Source: DASYPQ01 sp041488095
GTDB lineage: Bacteria > Planctomycetota > UBA1135 > GCA-002686595
Reading direction: 5' to 3'
Assembly: GCA_041488095.1 (NCBI GenBank)
Contig: JBGPOP010000002.1
Location: forward strand, 102,875-166,874
Length of the DNA: 64,000 nucleotides
Under the pieces are notes generated by a model, which was not told where the DNA came from, made no database searches, and was given only the letters and a program-made list of their open reading frames with translations. Each line of letters begins with the position of its first letter. Within the stretch, counting starts at the first letter, position 1. Of this stretch, positions 25,362-34,728 are shown piece after piece. The translations under genes were made by a program, and so were the position numbers.

Positions 25362-27470
25362 ATGAACAACACCTACGCACGCGTCGAGACCGAGATCGGT
25401 GGTCGACCCGTGATCCTCGAGACCGGACAGGTCGCCCGCCAGGCCCACGGCAGCGTGATCGTGACCCTGGGCGGCACCAAGGCCTTCGCCGCCATCACCA
25501 TCGGCCCCCCGCGGGAGAACATCGATTTCTTCCCGCTGACCGTCGACTACCGGGAGAAGACCGAGGCCGCCGGCAGGATCCCGGGCGGCTTCTTCAAGCG
25601 CGAGGGGAGGCCGACCACCAAGGAGATCCTCACCATGCGCCTGATCGACCGCTCGATCCGGCCTCTCTTCCCCGAGGGCTTCCGCCAGGAGGTCCAGGTG
25701 ATGAGCCACGTACTCTGCTACGACGGGGAGAGCAGCGCCGATCTCGCGGCGATGATCGCGAGCTTCGCGGCCGTGCGCATCTCGGGCATCCCCTTCGAGG
25801 CCACGCTCGGCGCGGCGCGCATCGGTCACGTCGACGGGAAGCCGGTCGTGTTCCCCTCCGACGCGCTTCGCCGCGACGAATCGCGCCTGGACCTCGTCGT
25901 TGCCGGCCACAAGGACGGCATCGCGATGGTCGAAGCCGGAGCGAGGGAGCTGTCCGAGGAGGAGATGATCGACGCCCTCGAGCTGGGCCAACAGGTGATC
26001 GGTCAGATCGTCGAGCTGATCGACGAGCTGGTCGAGAAGTCGGGCAAGCCGCGCATGGAGTGGACGCCGCCCGCCAAGGACGAGGCTCTCGCCCGCGAGG
26101 TCGGGGCCTTCGCCCGCGAAGTGGAGGGCGTGCTCTTCACGGAGGGCAAGCACGCGCGCTCCGAGGCGATCGACGCCGTGCGCGATCGCTGCGTCGAGAA
26201 GCTCACCATCGGGATCAGCGACGAAGAGGAGAAGTCCGCGCGCGGCAAGCTCGTCAAGGAGGCGTTCGACGAGGTGGTCATGCGTCTCGAGCGCGAGATG
26301 ATCCTGCAGGGTCGCCGCCTCGACGGCCGCCGACCGGACGAGATCCGCGAGATCACGATCGTGCCCAACTTCGTCCCGCGCCAACACGGATCGGTGCTGT
26401 TCACGCGCGGGGAGACCCAGGCCCTGGTCAGCGTCACGCTCGGCACGCCCGACGACGAGCAGATCATCGACGGGATCGAGGAGGAGTACCGCAAGCACTT
26501 CTACCTGCACTACAACTTCCCGCCGTACAGCGTGGGCGAGACGCGCCGGATCGCCGGCCCGGGCCGGCGCGAAATCGGCCACGGGATGCTGGCCGAGCGG
26601 GCGCTCGCCGTGGTCCTGCCGCCCAAGGAGCGCTTTCCCTACACCATCCGCATCGTCTCCGACATCATGGAATCGAACGGAAGCTCGTCCATGGCCAGCG
26701 TGTGCGGCGGATGCCTGTCGATGATGCTGGCCGGGGTGCCGCTCTCCCAGCCGGTGGCCGGAGTCGCGATGGGCCTGATCATGGACGGCGAGCGTAATGC
26801 GATCCTCTCCGACATCCAGGGCTCGGAGGACCACCACGGCGACATGGACTTCAAGGTCGCCGGCTCGGGGATCGGCATCACCGCCCTGCAGATGGACATC
26901 AAGGTCAAGGGCGTGACCCGCGACCTGCTCCAGCGCGCGCTCGCCCAGGCCCAGGCGGGGCGCAAGTTCGTGTTGCGCAAGATGCTCGAGGCGGTGCCGC
27001 GGCCGCGGTCCGAGATCTCCGAATTCGCGCCGCGGATGGAGGCGCTGCAGATCCCGTCCGAGAAGATCGGCTTCCTGATCGGTCCCGGGGGCAAGAACAT
27101 CAAGGCCATGCAGGAGCAGTACAAGGTCAAGATCTCGGTGATCGACGACACCGGCAACGTGCAGGTCTTCGGCACCGACAGCAAGCTCGTCAAGGAGTGC
27201 GCCAACGCGATCCGTGCCATGACCGAGACGCCCAAGATCGGCAGCCGCTACATGGGGACGGTCAAGAGCGCACGCGACTTCGGCGCCTTCATCGAGATCC
27301 TGCCCGGCGTGGAGGGCCTGTGCCACATCTCCGAGCTGGACGAGGGCTACGTCGACCGCGTGACCGACGTGGTCAACGTCGGCGACCAGGTCGAGGTCGT
27401 GATCATCAACGTCGACGACCGCGGCAAGATCAAGCTGTCGCGCAAGGCCGCGCTCCAGCCGCAGCGGTGA
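25362..27470 (+). CDS. pnp: polyribonucleotide nucleotidyltransferase (PNPase)
   Basis: A 702-residue protein, family-typical. Two RNase PH-like cores: FFPLTVDYREKTEAAGRIPGG with FFKREGRP in the first, and FVPRQHGSVLFTRGETQAL with GSEDHHGDMDFKVAG in the second. A KH domain (IGFLIGPGGKNIKAMQEQ) and an S1 domain (GSRYMGTVKSARDFGAFIEI) close the protein. PNPase degrades RNA phosphorolytically from the 3' end and is the core of degradosome-like complexes. The ATG at 25362 is chosen because MNNTYARVETEIGGR aligns with family starts. There are 176 bp between rpsO and pnp. Confidence 0.98.
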   Translation: MNNTYARVETEIGGRPVILETGQVARQAHGSVIVTLGGTKAFAAITIGPPRENIDFFPLTVDYREKTEAAGRIPGGFFKREGRPTTKEILTMRLIDRSIRPLFPEGFRQEVQVMSHVLCYDGESSADLAAMIASFAAVRISGIPFEATLGAARIGHVDGKPVVFPSDALRRDESRLDLVVAGHKDGIAMVEAGARELSEEEMIDALELGQQVIGQIVELIDELVEKSGKPRMEWTPPAKDEALAREVGAFAREVEGVLFTEGKHARSEAIDAVRDRCVEKLTIGISDEEEKSARGKLVKEAFDEVVMRLEREMILQGRRLDGRRPDEIREITIVPNFVPRQHGSVLFTRGETQALVSVTLGTPDDEQIIDGIEEEYRKHFYLHYNFPPYSVGETRRIAGPGRREIGHGMLAERALAVVLPPKERFPYTIRIVSDIMESNGSSSMASVCGGCLSMMLAGVPLSQPVAGVAMGLIMDGERNAILSDIQGSEDHHGDMDFKVAGSGIGITALQMDIKVKGVTRDLLQRALAQAQAGRKFVLRKMLEAVPRPRSEISEFAPRMEALQIPSEKIGFLIGPGGKNIKAMQEQYKVKISVIDDTGNVQVFGTDSKLVKECANAIRAMTETPKIGSRYMGTVKSARDFGAFIEILPGVEGLCHISELDEGYVDRVTDVVNVGDQVEVVIINVDDRGKIKLSRKAALQPQR

Positions 27471-27836
27471 TCCAGAAACTCCGCAGACCGCGCGGGTAAC
27501 CGGTCCGTAAGCGGGCCCGCGAATTCCGAGCCTCCGATTCCGGCCGGGCACACGACCCGGGCTGGGACCGGAGGAGAAGCGGATCGGCGCCCCCGAACCG
27601 GGCGCGAGGTCTTGAGGACGCAGTCCGCACACCGCGAGTTTTCCAGCGCCTATGCGGTCTGGAAGGGAGTTCTTGACTGTTCCCGGAATTCCTCCGATAC
27701 AGGAGCCTCGGGCGGTCGTCCATCTGCTATACCGTCCAGAGTCCCCGAAGGCGCGGGTTCCGCCCCCCGACCCGCGAATGCCACTCGGGACGCGGACGAC
27801 GAACCCACCCCAAAAACGCTTGAACCGAGGGTGACC
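27471..27836 (+). other. intergenic region after pnp
   Basis: About 365 bases with no convincing gene. A palindromic GCGGGCCCGC occurs shortly after pnp but has no T-run, so termination there is uncertain. The downstream half is less GC-rich and holds the candidate promoter described separately. Confidence 0.3.
27673..27701 (+). promoter_or_regulatory. candidate promoter for the secreted protein/secretin genes
   Basis: TTGACT (27673-27678), 17-bp spacer, GATACA (27696-27701). The -35 is a near-consensus match; the -10 is poor. An alternative extended -10, TGCTATACC, lies at 27725-27733. Confidence 0.3.
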
Positions 27837-28289
27837 ATGAAGAACTGGATCCGCTGCGCCGCGCGGTCCGCGGCGTTCGTCGCGCTCGCTGTCCTCCCCG
27901 CGAGCGCATCGGAGCTCGCGCTCGTCGCACGGGGTGCGATCGACACCCGCGATGCGCTGAAGACGGGCGAGGCGGGAGCCACCTGGATCGTCGACCGCGC
28001 CGACAACATCTGCGGTCTGGACGACCCCAAGATGCTCAGCAAGCCGGCCAAGGTCGACTACGACGGGCTGCTCCGGGCCACGCCCGAGATGAAGAAGATC
28101 AAGGACGACAAGATCGATCTAAACTCGCCGCAGGGCATCCAGCTCCGCCAGGCCGCGGCAACGCGCGTGCAGACGGCGGCCGAGAAGGTGCGCGCGGCCA
28201 ACGGCTACTGCAGCGTCTGGAAGGCGATCCGCCACCAGGACGGCCGCACGGTCCCCGACATCACCGATTCGGTGAAGGCCCAGCTCTAG
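27837..28289 (+). CDS. small secreted protein of unknown function
   Basis: A 150-residue protein with a clear Sec signal (CAARSAAFVALAVLP, cleavage likely after ASA). The mature part is small, alpha-rich and has two cysteines (NICGL and NGYCSVW) that could pair outside the cytoplasm. A GAGGG ribosome-binding site precedes the ATG. I do not recognise the family. It lies 41 bp upstream of the secretin gene and so may belong with the secretion genes. Confidence 0.65.
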   Translation: MKNWIRCAARSAAFVALAVLPASASELALVARGAIDTRDALKTGEAGATWIVDRADNICGLDDPKMLSKPAKVDYDGLLRATPEMKKIKDDKIDLNSPQGIQLRQAAATRVQTAAEKVRAANGYCSVWKAIRHQDGRTVPDITDSVKAQL

Positions 28290-28330
28290 GGCCGAGGGTT
28301 CCTCGCGTCCGCCCGGCGCGGCTCCGATCC

Positions 28331-29791
28331 GTGATCCTCCGCGCCTCGAACACCCTCTTCGTCGCTCTCCTCGCCTCCTTCGCGAGCGCGGGCTGCCGGA
28401 GCGCGCATACCGGGTCCGCGGAGCAGAAGAAACAGCCGCTCACGCAGGAATCGTTGGGCGAGCTCATCGCCAAAGGCGCGCTCCGCCCGGTCGACGCGAT
28501 GAACGGCGGGTCGGAGTTCAAGGACCCCACGCCGGAGCCCGAGGTGGATGCCTTCGCGCGCGCGGCGGCGAAGCTCGGGGAAAGCCGGGCGCAGCTGCCG
28601 CCGAAGCCCGAGGCGGTCCATCCCGAGACGAAGCCCGCTCCTCCCCCTGGCGAGCAGGAGAACCCCTACCTCGTCTTCGGCAAGCGGATCCAGGTCTACC
28701 CGGAGAGCGGGCTGATCATGAAGCCCTACCCGCTGCGCGTGGGCAGCGGAGCTCAGATCCTGAAGCTCCTCCAGACCTACGGTAACTTCCCTCTGTGGAA
28801 GAGCGACGGGCCGGCGCAGACGCCCGACCAGGTGCGCCTCGAGCTCTACGACAAGCTCGACCAGGAGCTGTTCTCCGACCTGCGCAAGAATCCGCCCATC
28901 TCCGGCGACAAGGAGGACAAGCCCATCGCGATCGCCGACTGGCTGGTCGTCGTCGCCGGCCCCGAGCGGCTCAAGGAGGTCGAGAGCTTCATCAACATCT
29001 TCGCCGCGGGCGTCCCGCAGATCGAGATCGAGGCCAAGATCGTCGAGATCACGATGACCAACCAGCTCGACTTCGGCGTCGGCCCGATCAACTCCACGAC
29101 GCCGATCTTCGGCTTCCCCAGCGGGGGTTTCGTCAAGAGCCTCGACTACAACCTGCCCAACGGCGCGGGCGCGGTGAACACGCTGCTCACGCTCGGGGCG
29201 GTGCAGGAGGGTGTCACCTTCAACGCCGTCCTGCAGGCGCTCGCTGGCTACGAAAACGTCTCGATCATCTCGCGCCCCAACATCGCCGTGCGCGAAGGCG
29301 GTCGGGCGGCGATCGAGAACACGGTCAAGATCCCGACGTACGCGATCTCCGGCCTCACCGCCGCCGGCCAGTTCTCGGCGCAGCTCGGCTTCGAGGAGGT
29401 GGGGATCAAGCTCTACGTGATCCCGCGCGTCGTCGGCACGCGGACCGTGGCTCTCAACATCGACATCGAGGCCTCGGCCCAGAGCGGCACGTCCGTCACG
29501 TTCACCGTCCCGCCCTCCAGCACGTCGCCGGGCTTCACGCTCACGAACCCGACCCTGTCCAAGCGCGCGGCCCAGACCGTCGTCTACCTGCAGCCCGGGC
29601 AGGCGGTGATCCTGGGCGGTCTGATCAGCGAGCGCACGGTCGATCAGGAGAACAAGGTCCCGCTGCTTGGGGACATCCCCTTGCTCGGCCACCTGTTCAA
29701 GTCGACGTTCAAGAAGAAGGAGCAGACCAACGTGCTCTTCTTCCTACGCCCGCGGATCCTGCAGGGCACCGACCTGAACCGCGAGTTCTGA
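28331..29791 (+). CDS. short secretin of the type II secretion/type IV pilus family
   Basis: A 486-residue outer-membrane pore protein. The N-terminus is a lipoprotein signal (LFVALLASFASAGC). The C-terminal ~250 residues contain the secretin domain: EIEAKIVEITMTNQLDFGVG, then VSIISRPNIAVREGGRAA, and the signature VYLQPGQAVILGGLI followed by PLLGDIPLLGHLFKS. Secretins form the ring through which folded proteins or pili pass. The N-domain part (~150-240) is much shorter than in GspD, and no second secretion gene of the assembly ATPase type is in view. It is followed at once by a GspK-like gene, which supports a type II-like system. GTG start. Confidence 0.88.
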   Translation: MILRASNTLFVALLASFASAGCRSAHTGSAEQKKQPLTQESLGELIAKGALRPVDAMNGGSEFKDPTPEPEVDAFARAAAKLGESRAQLPPKPEAVHPETKPAPPPGEQENPYLVFGKRIQVYPESGLIMKPYPLRVGSGAQILKLLQTYGNFPLWKSDGPAQTPDQVRLELYDKLDQELFSDLRKNPPISGDKEDKPIAIADWLVVVAGPERLKEVESFINIFAAGVPQIEIEAKIVEITMTNQLDFGVGPINSTTPIFGFPSGGFVKSLDYNLPNGAGAVNTLLTLGAVQEGVTFNAVLQALAGYENVSIISRPNIAVREGGRAAIENTVKIPTYAISGLTAAGQFSAQLGFEEVGIKLYVIPRVVGTRTVALNIDIEASAQSGTSVTFTVPPSSTSPGFTLTNPTLSKRAAQTVVYLQPGQAVILGGLISERTVDQENKVPLLGDIPLLGHLFKSTFKKKEQTNVLFFLRPRILQGTDLNREF

Positions 29792-29833
29792 CGGGAAGAA
29801 GGTAGGCTCCGGTCCGTCCCTCACCCCGGATCC

Positions 29834-31438
29834 ATGCGCCACCCCCTGTCCAGCACCGGCGGCCGAGCCCGCTCACGGAGCGGCGCCGCGCTCCTGCTCT
29901 CGCTGTTGATCCTGCTCGTGCTATTCGCAATCGTCTTCCAGATCAACGTAGGCACGGGCACCAACGCGCGTGTCGCGCGAAACGACGTGGGATTGACCAC
30001 GATGGACCTGGCGGTCGACTCCGCGCTGCTCCAGGTCGACGACCAGTTGAAGACCGACGCCGAGAGCGCGGGCGCGCAAACTCCGTCGGGCGGGATGGCG
30101 CCGGGCGGGGGCGGCGGTGCCGCGGCGGCACCCTCGGGCGGCGCGGTGGGCGCGGCGGCTGGCCAGGGCCAGGCCGCGAGCGACAGCCGCAAGGACGAGT
30201 GGGCCAGGCCCCAGCGCACCTCGATCAACGACATCCGCGTGCGGATCCTGGTGCAGGACGAGGACAGCAAGATCAACGTCCTCAACCTGCTCGACCCCGA
30301 CGAGAAGGAGGCCGAAGCTGCCTTCGACCGGGTCGTGCGCTGCCTGGACCTGTGCCGCGAGGGGACCCAAGCCGACATCGACACCCGCACCGCGGAGCGG
30401 ATGGCGCGTGCGATGCTCGACTACATGAAGGATCGCAAGACCTCGAGGGTGCCCAGGCCCGCGTTGCTCTCGGACAATCCCCAGAACGAGGACCTGGGGC
30501 TCCCGCTCTCGCTCAAGGAGTTCGCCGTGCTCCCGCCGTTCGACGAGAGCCACTTCCGCGACTTCCGTGACCAGGACGGCAAGATCGTGCACTCGATCGG
30601 CAGCTTCCTGACCGTGTGGTCCTCGGTCGCGACGGTCGCCGACCTCGCGCGCAGCGGACGCGGCGGCGCATCGGGCGGTGCCCCAGGGACACCCGGGGCA
30701 GCCGGGGCGGCGGGGGGGGCGAGCGGAGCGGGGAGCGGCGCACAGGGCCAGCCTGCGACGGGGAAATCGTCGGGCTCGAGCGCTGCGGCCGGAACGGGCG
30801 GATCCGCCGGAGCCCCCGGGGCAGCGGGCGCCGCCCCCGGCGCGGCCGGGGCGGGGGGAGCAGGCGCGAGCGCGGGTGGCGTCGACACGGGCGGCTACGC
30901 CGTCAACGTGAACACGGCCCCGGTGGCCGTCCTCAAGGCGCTCTTCGACAGTCGCGATCTGCACCCGCGCTTCTGGGACCGGGTCCTCGAGTACAGGAAC
31001 CTCGAGGAGGAGAAGCCCAAGGATGCGCCCGAGTCCGAGAAAACCGAGGCGCCGCTCGACGAGTACGGCGAGCCGATCGTCGATCGAAGGATCTTCGACA
31101 CGCCAGGCGAGCTGTCCGAGGTGGAGGGCTACCAGGATCTGCCCTCGGCGATCCAGGCCAAGCTGAGCCAGCTCATCACGACCGAGAGCCACGTGTTCTC
31201 GATCTTCGTGATCGCTCGTCGCTCGACCGCGGCCGAGGGGGACATGTCGGAGGAACTGGGCACGCCCGAGGAGATCAGGGCGCGCGAGGAGGCTGGCAAT
31301 TCGCTGCTCCGGGTCGTGCGCTCCGTCGTGTGGCGCCACAAGGGCGACGACCAGGTCGAGATCGTGCCCCTCGTGCGCTGGGAGGTCCTCGACTACCTGC
31401 CCTACGAGGTGCAGGACTACCCCGACGAGAAGCGCTAG
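29834..31438 (+). CDS. GspK-like minor pseudopilin with glycine/alanine-rich inserts
   Basis: A 534-residue protein. The N-terminus has a prepilin-type cleavage site and helix (RSRSG followed by AALLLSLLILLVLFAIV). Further on are GspK landmarks: RILVQDEDSKINVLNLL near residue 140 and the helix-hairpin-helix-like YAVNVNTAPVAVLKALF at about 355. GspK caps the pseudopilus tip and helps push substrate through the secretin. Two low-complexity stretches rich in Gly, Ala, Pro and Ser are inserted (about residues 79-118 and 273-354), making it longer than usual GspK (~320). The inserts look collagen-like but lack strict G-x-y periodicity. Confidence 0.78.
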   Translation: MRHPLSSTGGRARSRSGAALLLSLLILLVLFAIVFQINVGTGTNARVARNDVGLTTMDLAVDSALLQVDDQLKTDAESAGAQTPSGGMAPGGGGGAAAAPSGGAVGAAAGQGQAASDSRKDEWARPQRTSINDIRVRILVQDEDSKINVLNLLDPDEKEAEAAFDRVVRCLDLCREGTQADIDTRTAERMARAMLDYMKDRKTSRVPRPALLSDNPQNEDLGLPLSLKEFAVLPPFDESHFRDFRDQDGKIVHSIGSFLTVWSSVATVADLARSGRGGASGGAPGTPGAAGAAGGASGAGSGAQGQPATGKSSGSSAAAGTGGSAGAPGAAGAAPGAAGAGGAGASAGGVDTGGYAVNVNTAPVAVLKALFDSRDLHPRFWDRVLEYRNLEEEKPKDAPESEKTEAPLDEYGEPIVDRRIFDTPGELSEVEGYQDLPSAIQAKLSQLITTESHVFSIFVIARRSTAAEGDMSEELGTPEEIRAREEAGNSLLRVVRSVVWRHKGDDQVEIVPLVRWEVLDYLPYEVQDYPDEKR

Positions 31439-31564
31439 GCGGGCAGAGGGTCGCCCCTTGTCCGCCCTCTAGGCAGGCGCAACAATCCCGACTTGGCCGC
31501 CGCCGGTCGCTGCGCTCCGGCTCCAGGCCCCCGTCCCCAGACCAGTCGCCTTCTCGATCAGTCC

Positions 31565-32857
31565 ATGCCCTCCCTCAGCGTGTTCGGTGCCCAGTGGGGC
31601 GACGAGGGCAAGGGCAAGCTCATCGATCTCCTGGCCCAGGATGCCGACTACGTCGTTCGCTACCAGGGCGGCGCGAACGCCGGCCACACGGTGGTCGTGG
31701 GCGGGGAGAAGTACGTTCTCCACCTCGTACCCTCGGGAATCCTCCACCCGGGAAAGGTCAACGTGATCGGCAACGGCGTCGCTGTCGATCCGGTCAAGCT
31801 GCTGGAGGAGATCGAGGGCCTGCGCGCGCGCGGCGTCGCCGTCGACGGGAAGAACCTGCGCCTGTCCGCGGGAGCGCACGTGATCTTCGAGCACCACCGC
31901 CTGATCGATCAATGCGCCGAGCGATGGCGCGGCGAGGGGCGCATCGGGACCACAGGCCGCGGGATCGGTCCGTGCTACGCGGACAAGGCCGCACGCACGG
32001 GGCTGCGCGTGTGCGACCTGCTCGATCCCTCGTCGCGGCGCGCGAGGCTGCGGGCGGCGCTGGCGGAGAAGAACGCGCTGCTCGTCCAGGTGCACAAGGA
32101 GAAGCCCCTCGACCTCGAGGGCCAGCTCGACCGCTACACCTCTCTGGCGGAGCGTCTGCGGCCGCTGGTCGGCGACACCGGCCGGGAGGTCCGAGCAGCC
32201 TATCGCGAGGGCAAGCGCATCCTGTTCGAGGGCGCGCAAGGGGCTCTGCTCGACATCGACGCGGGGACCTACCCCTTCGTCACCTCCTCGAACACCGGGC
32301 CGGACGGGATCTCGGCCGGCGCGGCCTTCCCGCCTCGTCAGCTCGACCGGATCCTGGGCATCGCCAAGGCCTACTGCACACGCGTCGGCGAGGGACCCTT
32401 CCCGAGCGAACAGAAGAACGCGATCGGCGCCCGGATCCGCGAGGCCGGGCACGAGTACGGGGCCACGACGGGCCGGCCGCGGCGCTGCGGTTGGTTCGAC
32501 GCGGTGGCGGTGCGCTACGCGCTCGACATCGCCGGGGCCGACGGCTGGATCGTGACGAACCTCGACGTGCTGACCGGCTTCGACGAGGTTCGGGCTGCGG
32601 TTCGCTACCGGATCGACGGCGCGGAGTCGCGCGACTGGCCCGGCGAAGCCTCGAGCGTGGAGCACGTGGAGCCGATCTACGCCTCGAAGCCCGGCTGGAG
32701 CGAGGACCTCACCGGCGTGCGGCGCTACGAGGACCTGCCCGTCGCCGCGCGAGGGTACGTCGAATGGCTCGAGGGCGAGGTCGGTTCGCCGATCCGGATG
32801 ATCTCCGTCGGCCCCGATCGTTCCCAGGTGATCTCGCGCGGCCTGAAGGCCTGGTAG
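31565..32857 (+). CDS. purA: adenylosuccinate synthetase
   Basis: A 430-residue enzyme that joins IMP and aspartate using GTP, the first committed step to AMP. The P-loop variant QWGDEGKGKLIDLL starts at residue 9, followed by GGANAGHTVVV, GTTGRGIGPCYADKA, LFEGAQGALLDIDAGTYPFVTSSN and GRPRRCGWFDAV, all diagnostic. The ATG at 31565 is taken because family proteins start just before SVFGAQWGDEGK. It is the first of a compact series with uppS and cdsA. Confidence 0.98.
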   Translation: MPSLSVFGAQWGDEGKGKLIDLLAQDADYVVRYQGGANAGHTVVVGGEKYVLHLVPSGILHPGKVNVIGNGVAVDPVKLLEEIEGLRARGVAVDGKNLRLSAGAHVIFEHHRLIDQCAERWRGEGRIGTTGRGIGPCYADKAARTGLRVCDLLDPSSRRARLRAALAEKNALLVQVHKEKPLDLEGQLDRYTSLAERLRPLVGDTGREVRAAYREGKRILFEGAQGALLDIDAGTYPFVTSSNTGPDGISAGAAFPPRQLDRILGIAKAYCTRVGEGPFPSEQKNAIGARIREAGHEYGATTGRPRRCGWFDAVAVRYALDIAGADGWIVTNLDVLTGFDEVRAAVRYRIDGAESRDWPGEASSVEHVEPIYASKPGWSEDLTGVRRYEDLPVAARGYVEWLEGEVGSPIRMISVGPDRSQVISRGLKAW

Positions 32858-32859
32858 CG

Positions 32860-33654
32860 ATGGCCAAGGCAGAGAGCGCTCGACCGGATCCCCGATCCGA
32901 CCTTGGGGGCCCCTTCCCGAGGCACATCGCCATCATCATGGACGGCAACGGCCGCTGGGCGCAGGAGCGCAAGATGCGGCGGATCCTGGGCCATCGCGAG
33001 GGGATCGCCTCCGTGCGGGAGATCACGACGGAGTGCGCGCGGATGGGGGTCGAGAGCCTGACGCTGTACGCGTTCTCGGTGGAGAACTGGAAGCGCCCCT
33101 CGGCCGAGGTGCGCTACCTGATGAAGCTCTTGGCGCGCTTCCTCGTGAAGGAGCGGCCGACGTTGATGGACCATGGCGTGCGCCTGCGCGCGATCGGGCG
33201 GCTGGCCGACCTGCCCGAGCCGGCGCTCTCGGCCCTGCGCAGGACCGAGGAGCTGACCCGGGAGAACTCCGGGATGCTCCTGCGCCTGGCGCTGTCCTAC
33301 GGCAGCCGCGCGGAGATCGCCGACGCGCTGCGGCAGGTGGCCCAGGACGCGAAAGCGGGCGTGCTCGATCCCGCGGAGGTGGACGAGGAGACCCTGCGCT
33401 CCTACCTCTACGATCCGGAGACGCCCGATCCCGATCTCCTGATCCGCACCGCAGGTGAGATGCGGGTGTCGAATTTCCTCCTGTGGCAGATCTCCTACTC
33501 GGAGCTCTATGTCTCGCCGGTCTGCTGGCCGGAGTTCCGCAAACCGCAGCTCCTCGAGGCGCTGCGCTCCTACGCGCGGAGGAAGCGCAAGTTCGGGGGC
33601 CTGATCGCGGACGCGCCGCCGACCGAACCCGCGCCCGTGCGGCGCCGTCGATGA
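32860..33654 (+). CDS. uppS: isoprenyl transferase (undecaprenyl diphosphate synthase)
   Basis: A 264-residue cis-prenyltransferase. HIAIIMDGNGRWAQERKMRR contains the catalytic aspartate and the phosphate-binding site; GHREGIASVREI, LTLYAFSVENWKRP and PDLLIRTAGEMRVSNFLLWQ-type signature RTAGEMRVSNF follow. The product carries peptidoglycan and polysaccharide precursors. The ATG lies 2 bp after the purA stop, and the stop overlaps the cdsA start (ATGA). A short basic tail ends the protein. Confidence 0.97.
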   Translation: MAKAESARPDPRSDLGGPFPRHIAIIMDGNGRWAQERKMRRILGHREGIASVREITTECARMGVESLTLYAFSVENWKRPSAEVRYLMKLLARFLVKERPTLMDHGVRLRAIGRLADLPEPALSALRRTEELTRENSGMLLRLALSYGSRAEIADALRQVAQDAKAGVLDPAEVDEETLRSYLYDPETPDPDLLIRTAGEMRVSNFLLWQISYSELYVSPVCWPEFRKPQLLEALRSYARRKRKFGGLIADAPPTEPAPVRRRR

Positions 33655-34676
33655 CCTCACCGCAAGTCGGCCGGATCCTGCGGCGCAGCCTGACGGGGGC
33701 GACCCTGATCCTCGTCGTCGCCGGGATCCTCGGGTGGACGCACGGCAGCGGGGACGGACGACCGCTCCTGTACGCCGCGGCCGTGATCCTGCTCGGCGCG
33801 GTATGGGAGACGAGCCGGATGGGATCGCTCGCTCTGCGCGACCTGCTCCCGGCGTTGCTCATCCCCGCGCTTGGGGTGCTGTTGCTCCTGCGCGTCGCGA
33901 TCGAAGGCGTCTCGACAGGCACGGCGGGCTACCGGCCGAACCTGGCGCTGGAGTACGCCTGGGCCGGGACTCTCGCGGCCTGCACTCATGCTCTCGTGCG
34001 GGCCCTTCCGCGCGTCACTGTAGGCGCGACACTCGCGAGAGGCGTGGTCTACGTTGCGCTCGGAATGATCGTCCTGTTCGCGGCGAGAGCATCCCTCGTC
34101 CCCGCCTTCGGGGCTCTCGTGATCCTGCTCGCGACCTCCCTCCCGTCCGTGTTGCGCCAACCCGGAGGCGCGCGCGGACTCGCCATCGCGATCGGACTCG
34201 CGCTTTGGCTCGTCCCGCCGCTGCCCGCGCTGTGGCAAGTGTGGCGCGCGTGGTCGACCGGCGGTCTGGTCGCTCTCCTCCTGTGCGCCAAGATCGGCGA
34301 CACCGCCGGCTACTACGTCGGCACCGCGATCGGCCGGCGCCATCCGTTCCCGAGCATCAGCCCCGGCAAGACCGTCGAGGGTTGCCTCGGCTCGTTCGCC
34401 GCGGGATCGGCGGCGGGGGTCGTCGCGGTCTCGCTCGGCCTGCTGCCGGGCGGGATCGCGAGCGGCCTCGCCGCAGGAGCGGTCGTCAATCTGGCTGCCC
34501 AGACGGGCGATCTCCTGGAGAGCTGGGTCAAGCGCCGGGCCGGGGTCAAGGACTCCTCGCGCTGGTTCGGCCCCTCGGGAGGGGTCCTCGACCAGATCGA
34601 CAGCCTCCTGCTCGCCGTTCCGGTCGCCGTGGCGACCTGGCCGTGGATCCTGGGTCCGACGGCGGGGTCGCATTGA
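33651..34676 (+). CDS. cdsA: phosphatidate cytidylyltransferase
   Basis: A 341-residue polytopic membrane protein with about eight helices that makes CDP-diacylglycerol from CTP and phosphatidate. The CdsA signature region is near the C-terminus: ESWVKRRAGVKDSSRWFGPSGGVLDQIDSL. Compared with the usual P-x-H-G-G-x-x-D-R-x-D, His is replaced by Ser and Arg by Gln here; the lysines and aspartates are kept. KIGDTAGYYVGTAIGRRHPFPSISPGKTVEG also fits the family. Translationally coupled to uppS. The call is secure as a family member; activity with the altered signature is assumed. Confidence 0.9.
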   Translation: MTSPQVGRILRRSLTGATLILVVAGILGWTHGSGDGRPLLYAAAVILLGAVWETSRMGSLALRDLLPALLIPALGVLLLLRVAIEGVSTGTAGYRPNLALEYAWAGTLAACTHALVRALPRVTVGATLARGVVYVALGMIVLFAARASLVPAFGALVILLATSLPSVLRQPGGARGLAIAIGLALWLVPPLPALWQVWRAWSTGGLVALLLCAKIGDTAGYYVGTAIGRRHPFPSISPGKTVEGCLGSFAAGSAAGVVAVSLGLLPGGIASGLAAGAVVNLAAQTGDLLESWVKRRAGVKDSSRWFGPSGGVLDQIDSLLLAVPVAVATWPWILGPTAGSH

Positions 34677-34728
34677 CAGCCGGGAAAGGGGGTCGGATGC
34701 TGGCTCCGGCGGGAGCCCGCTTCCCAGG

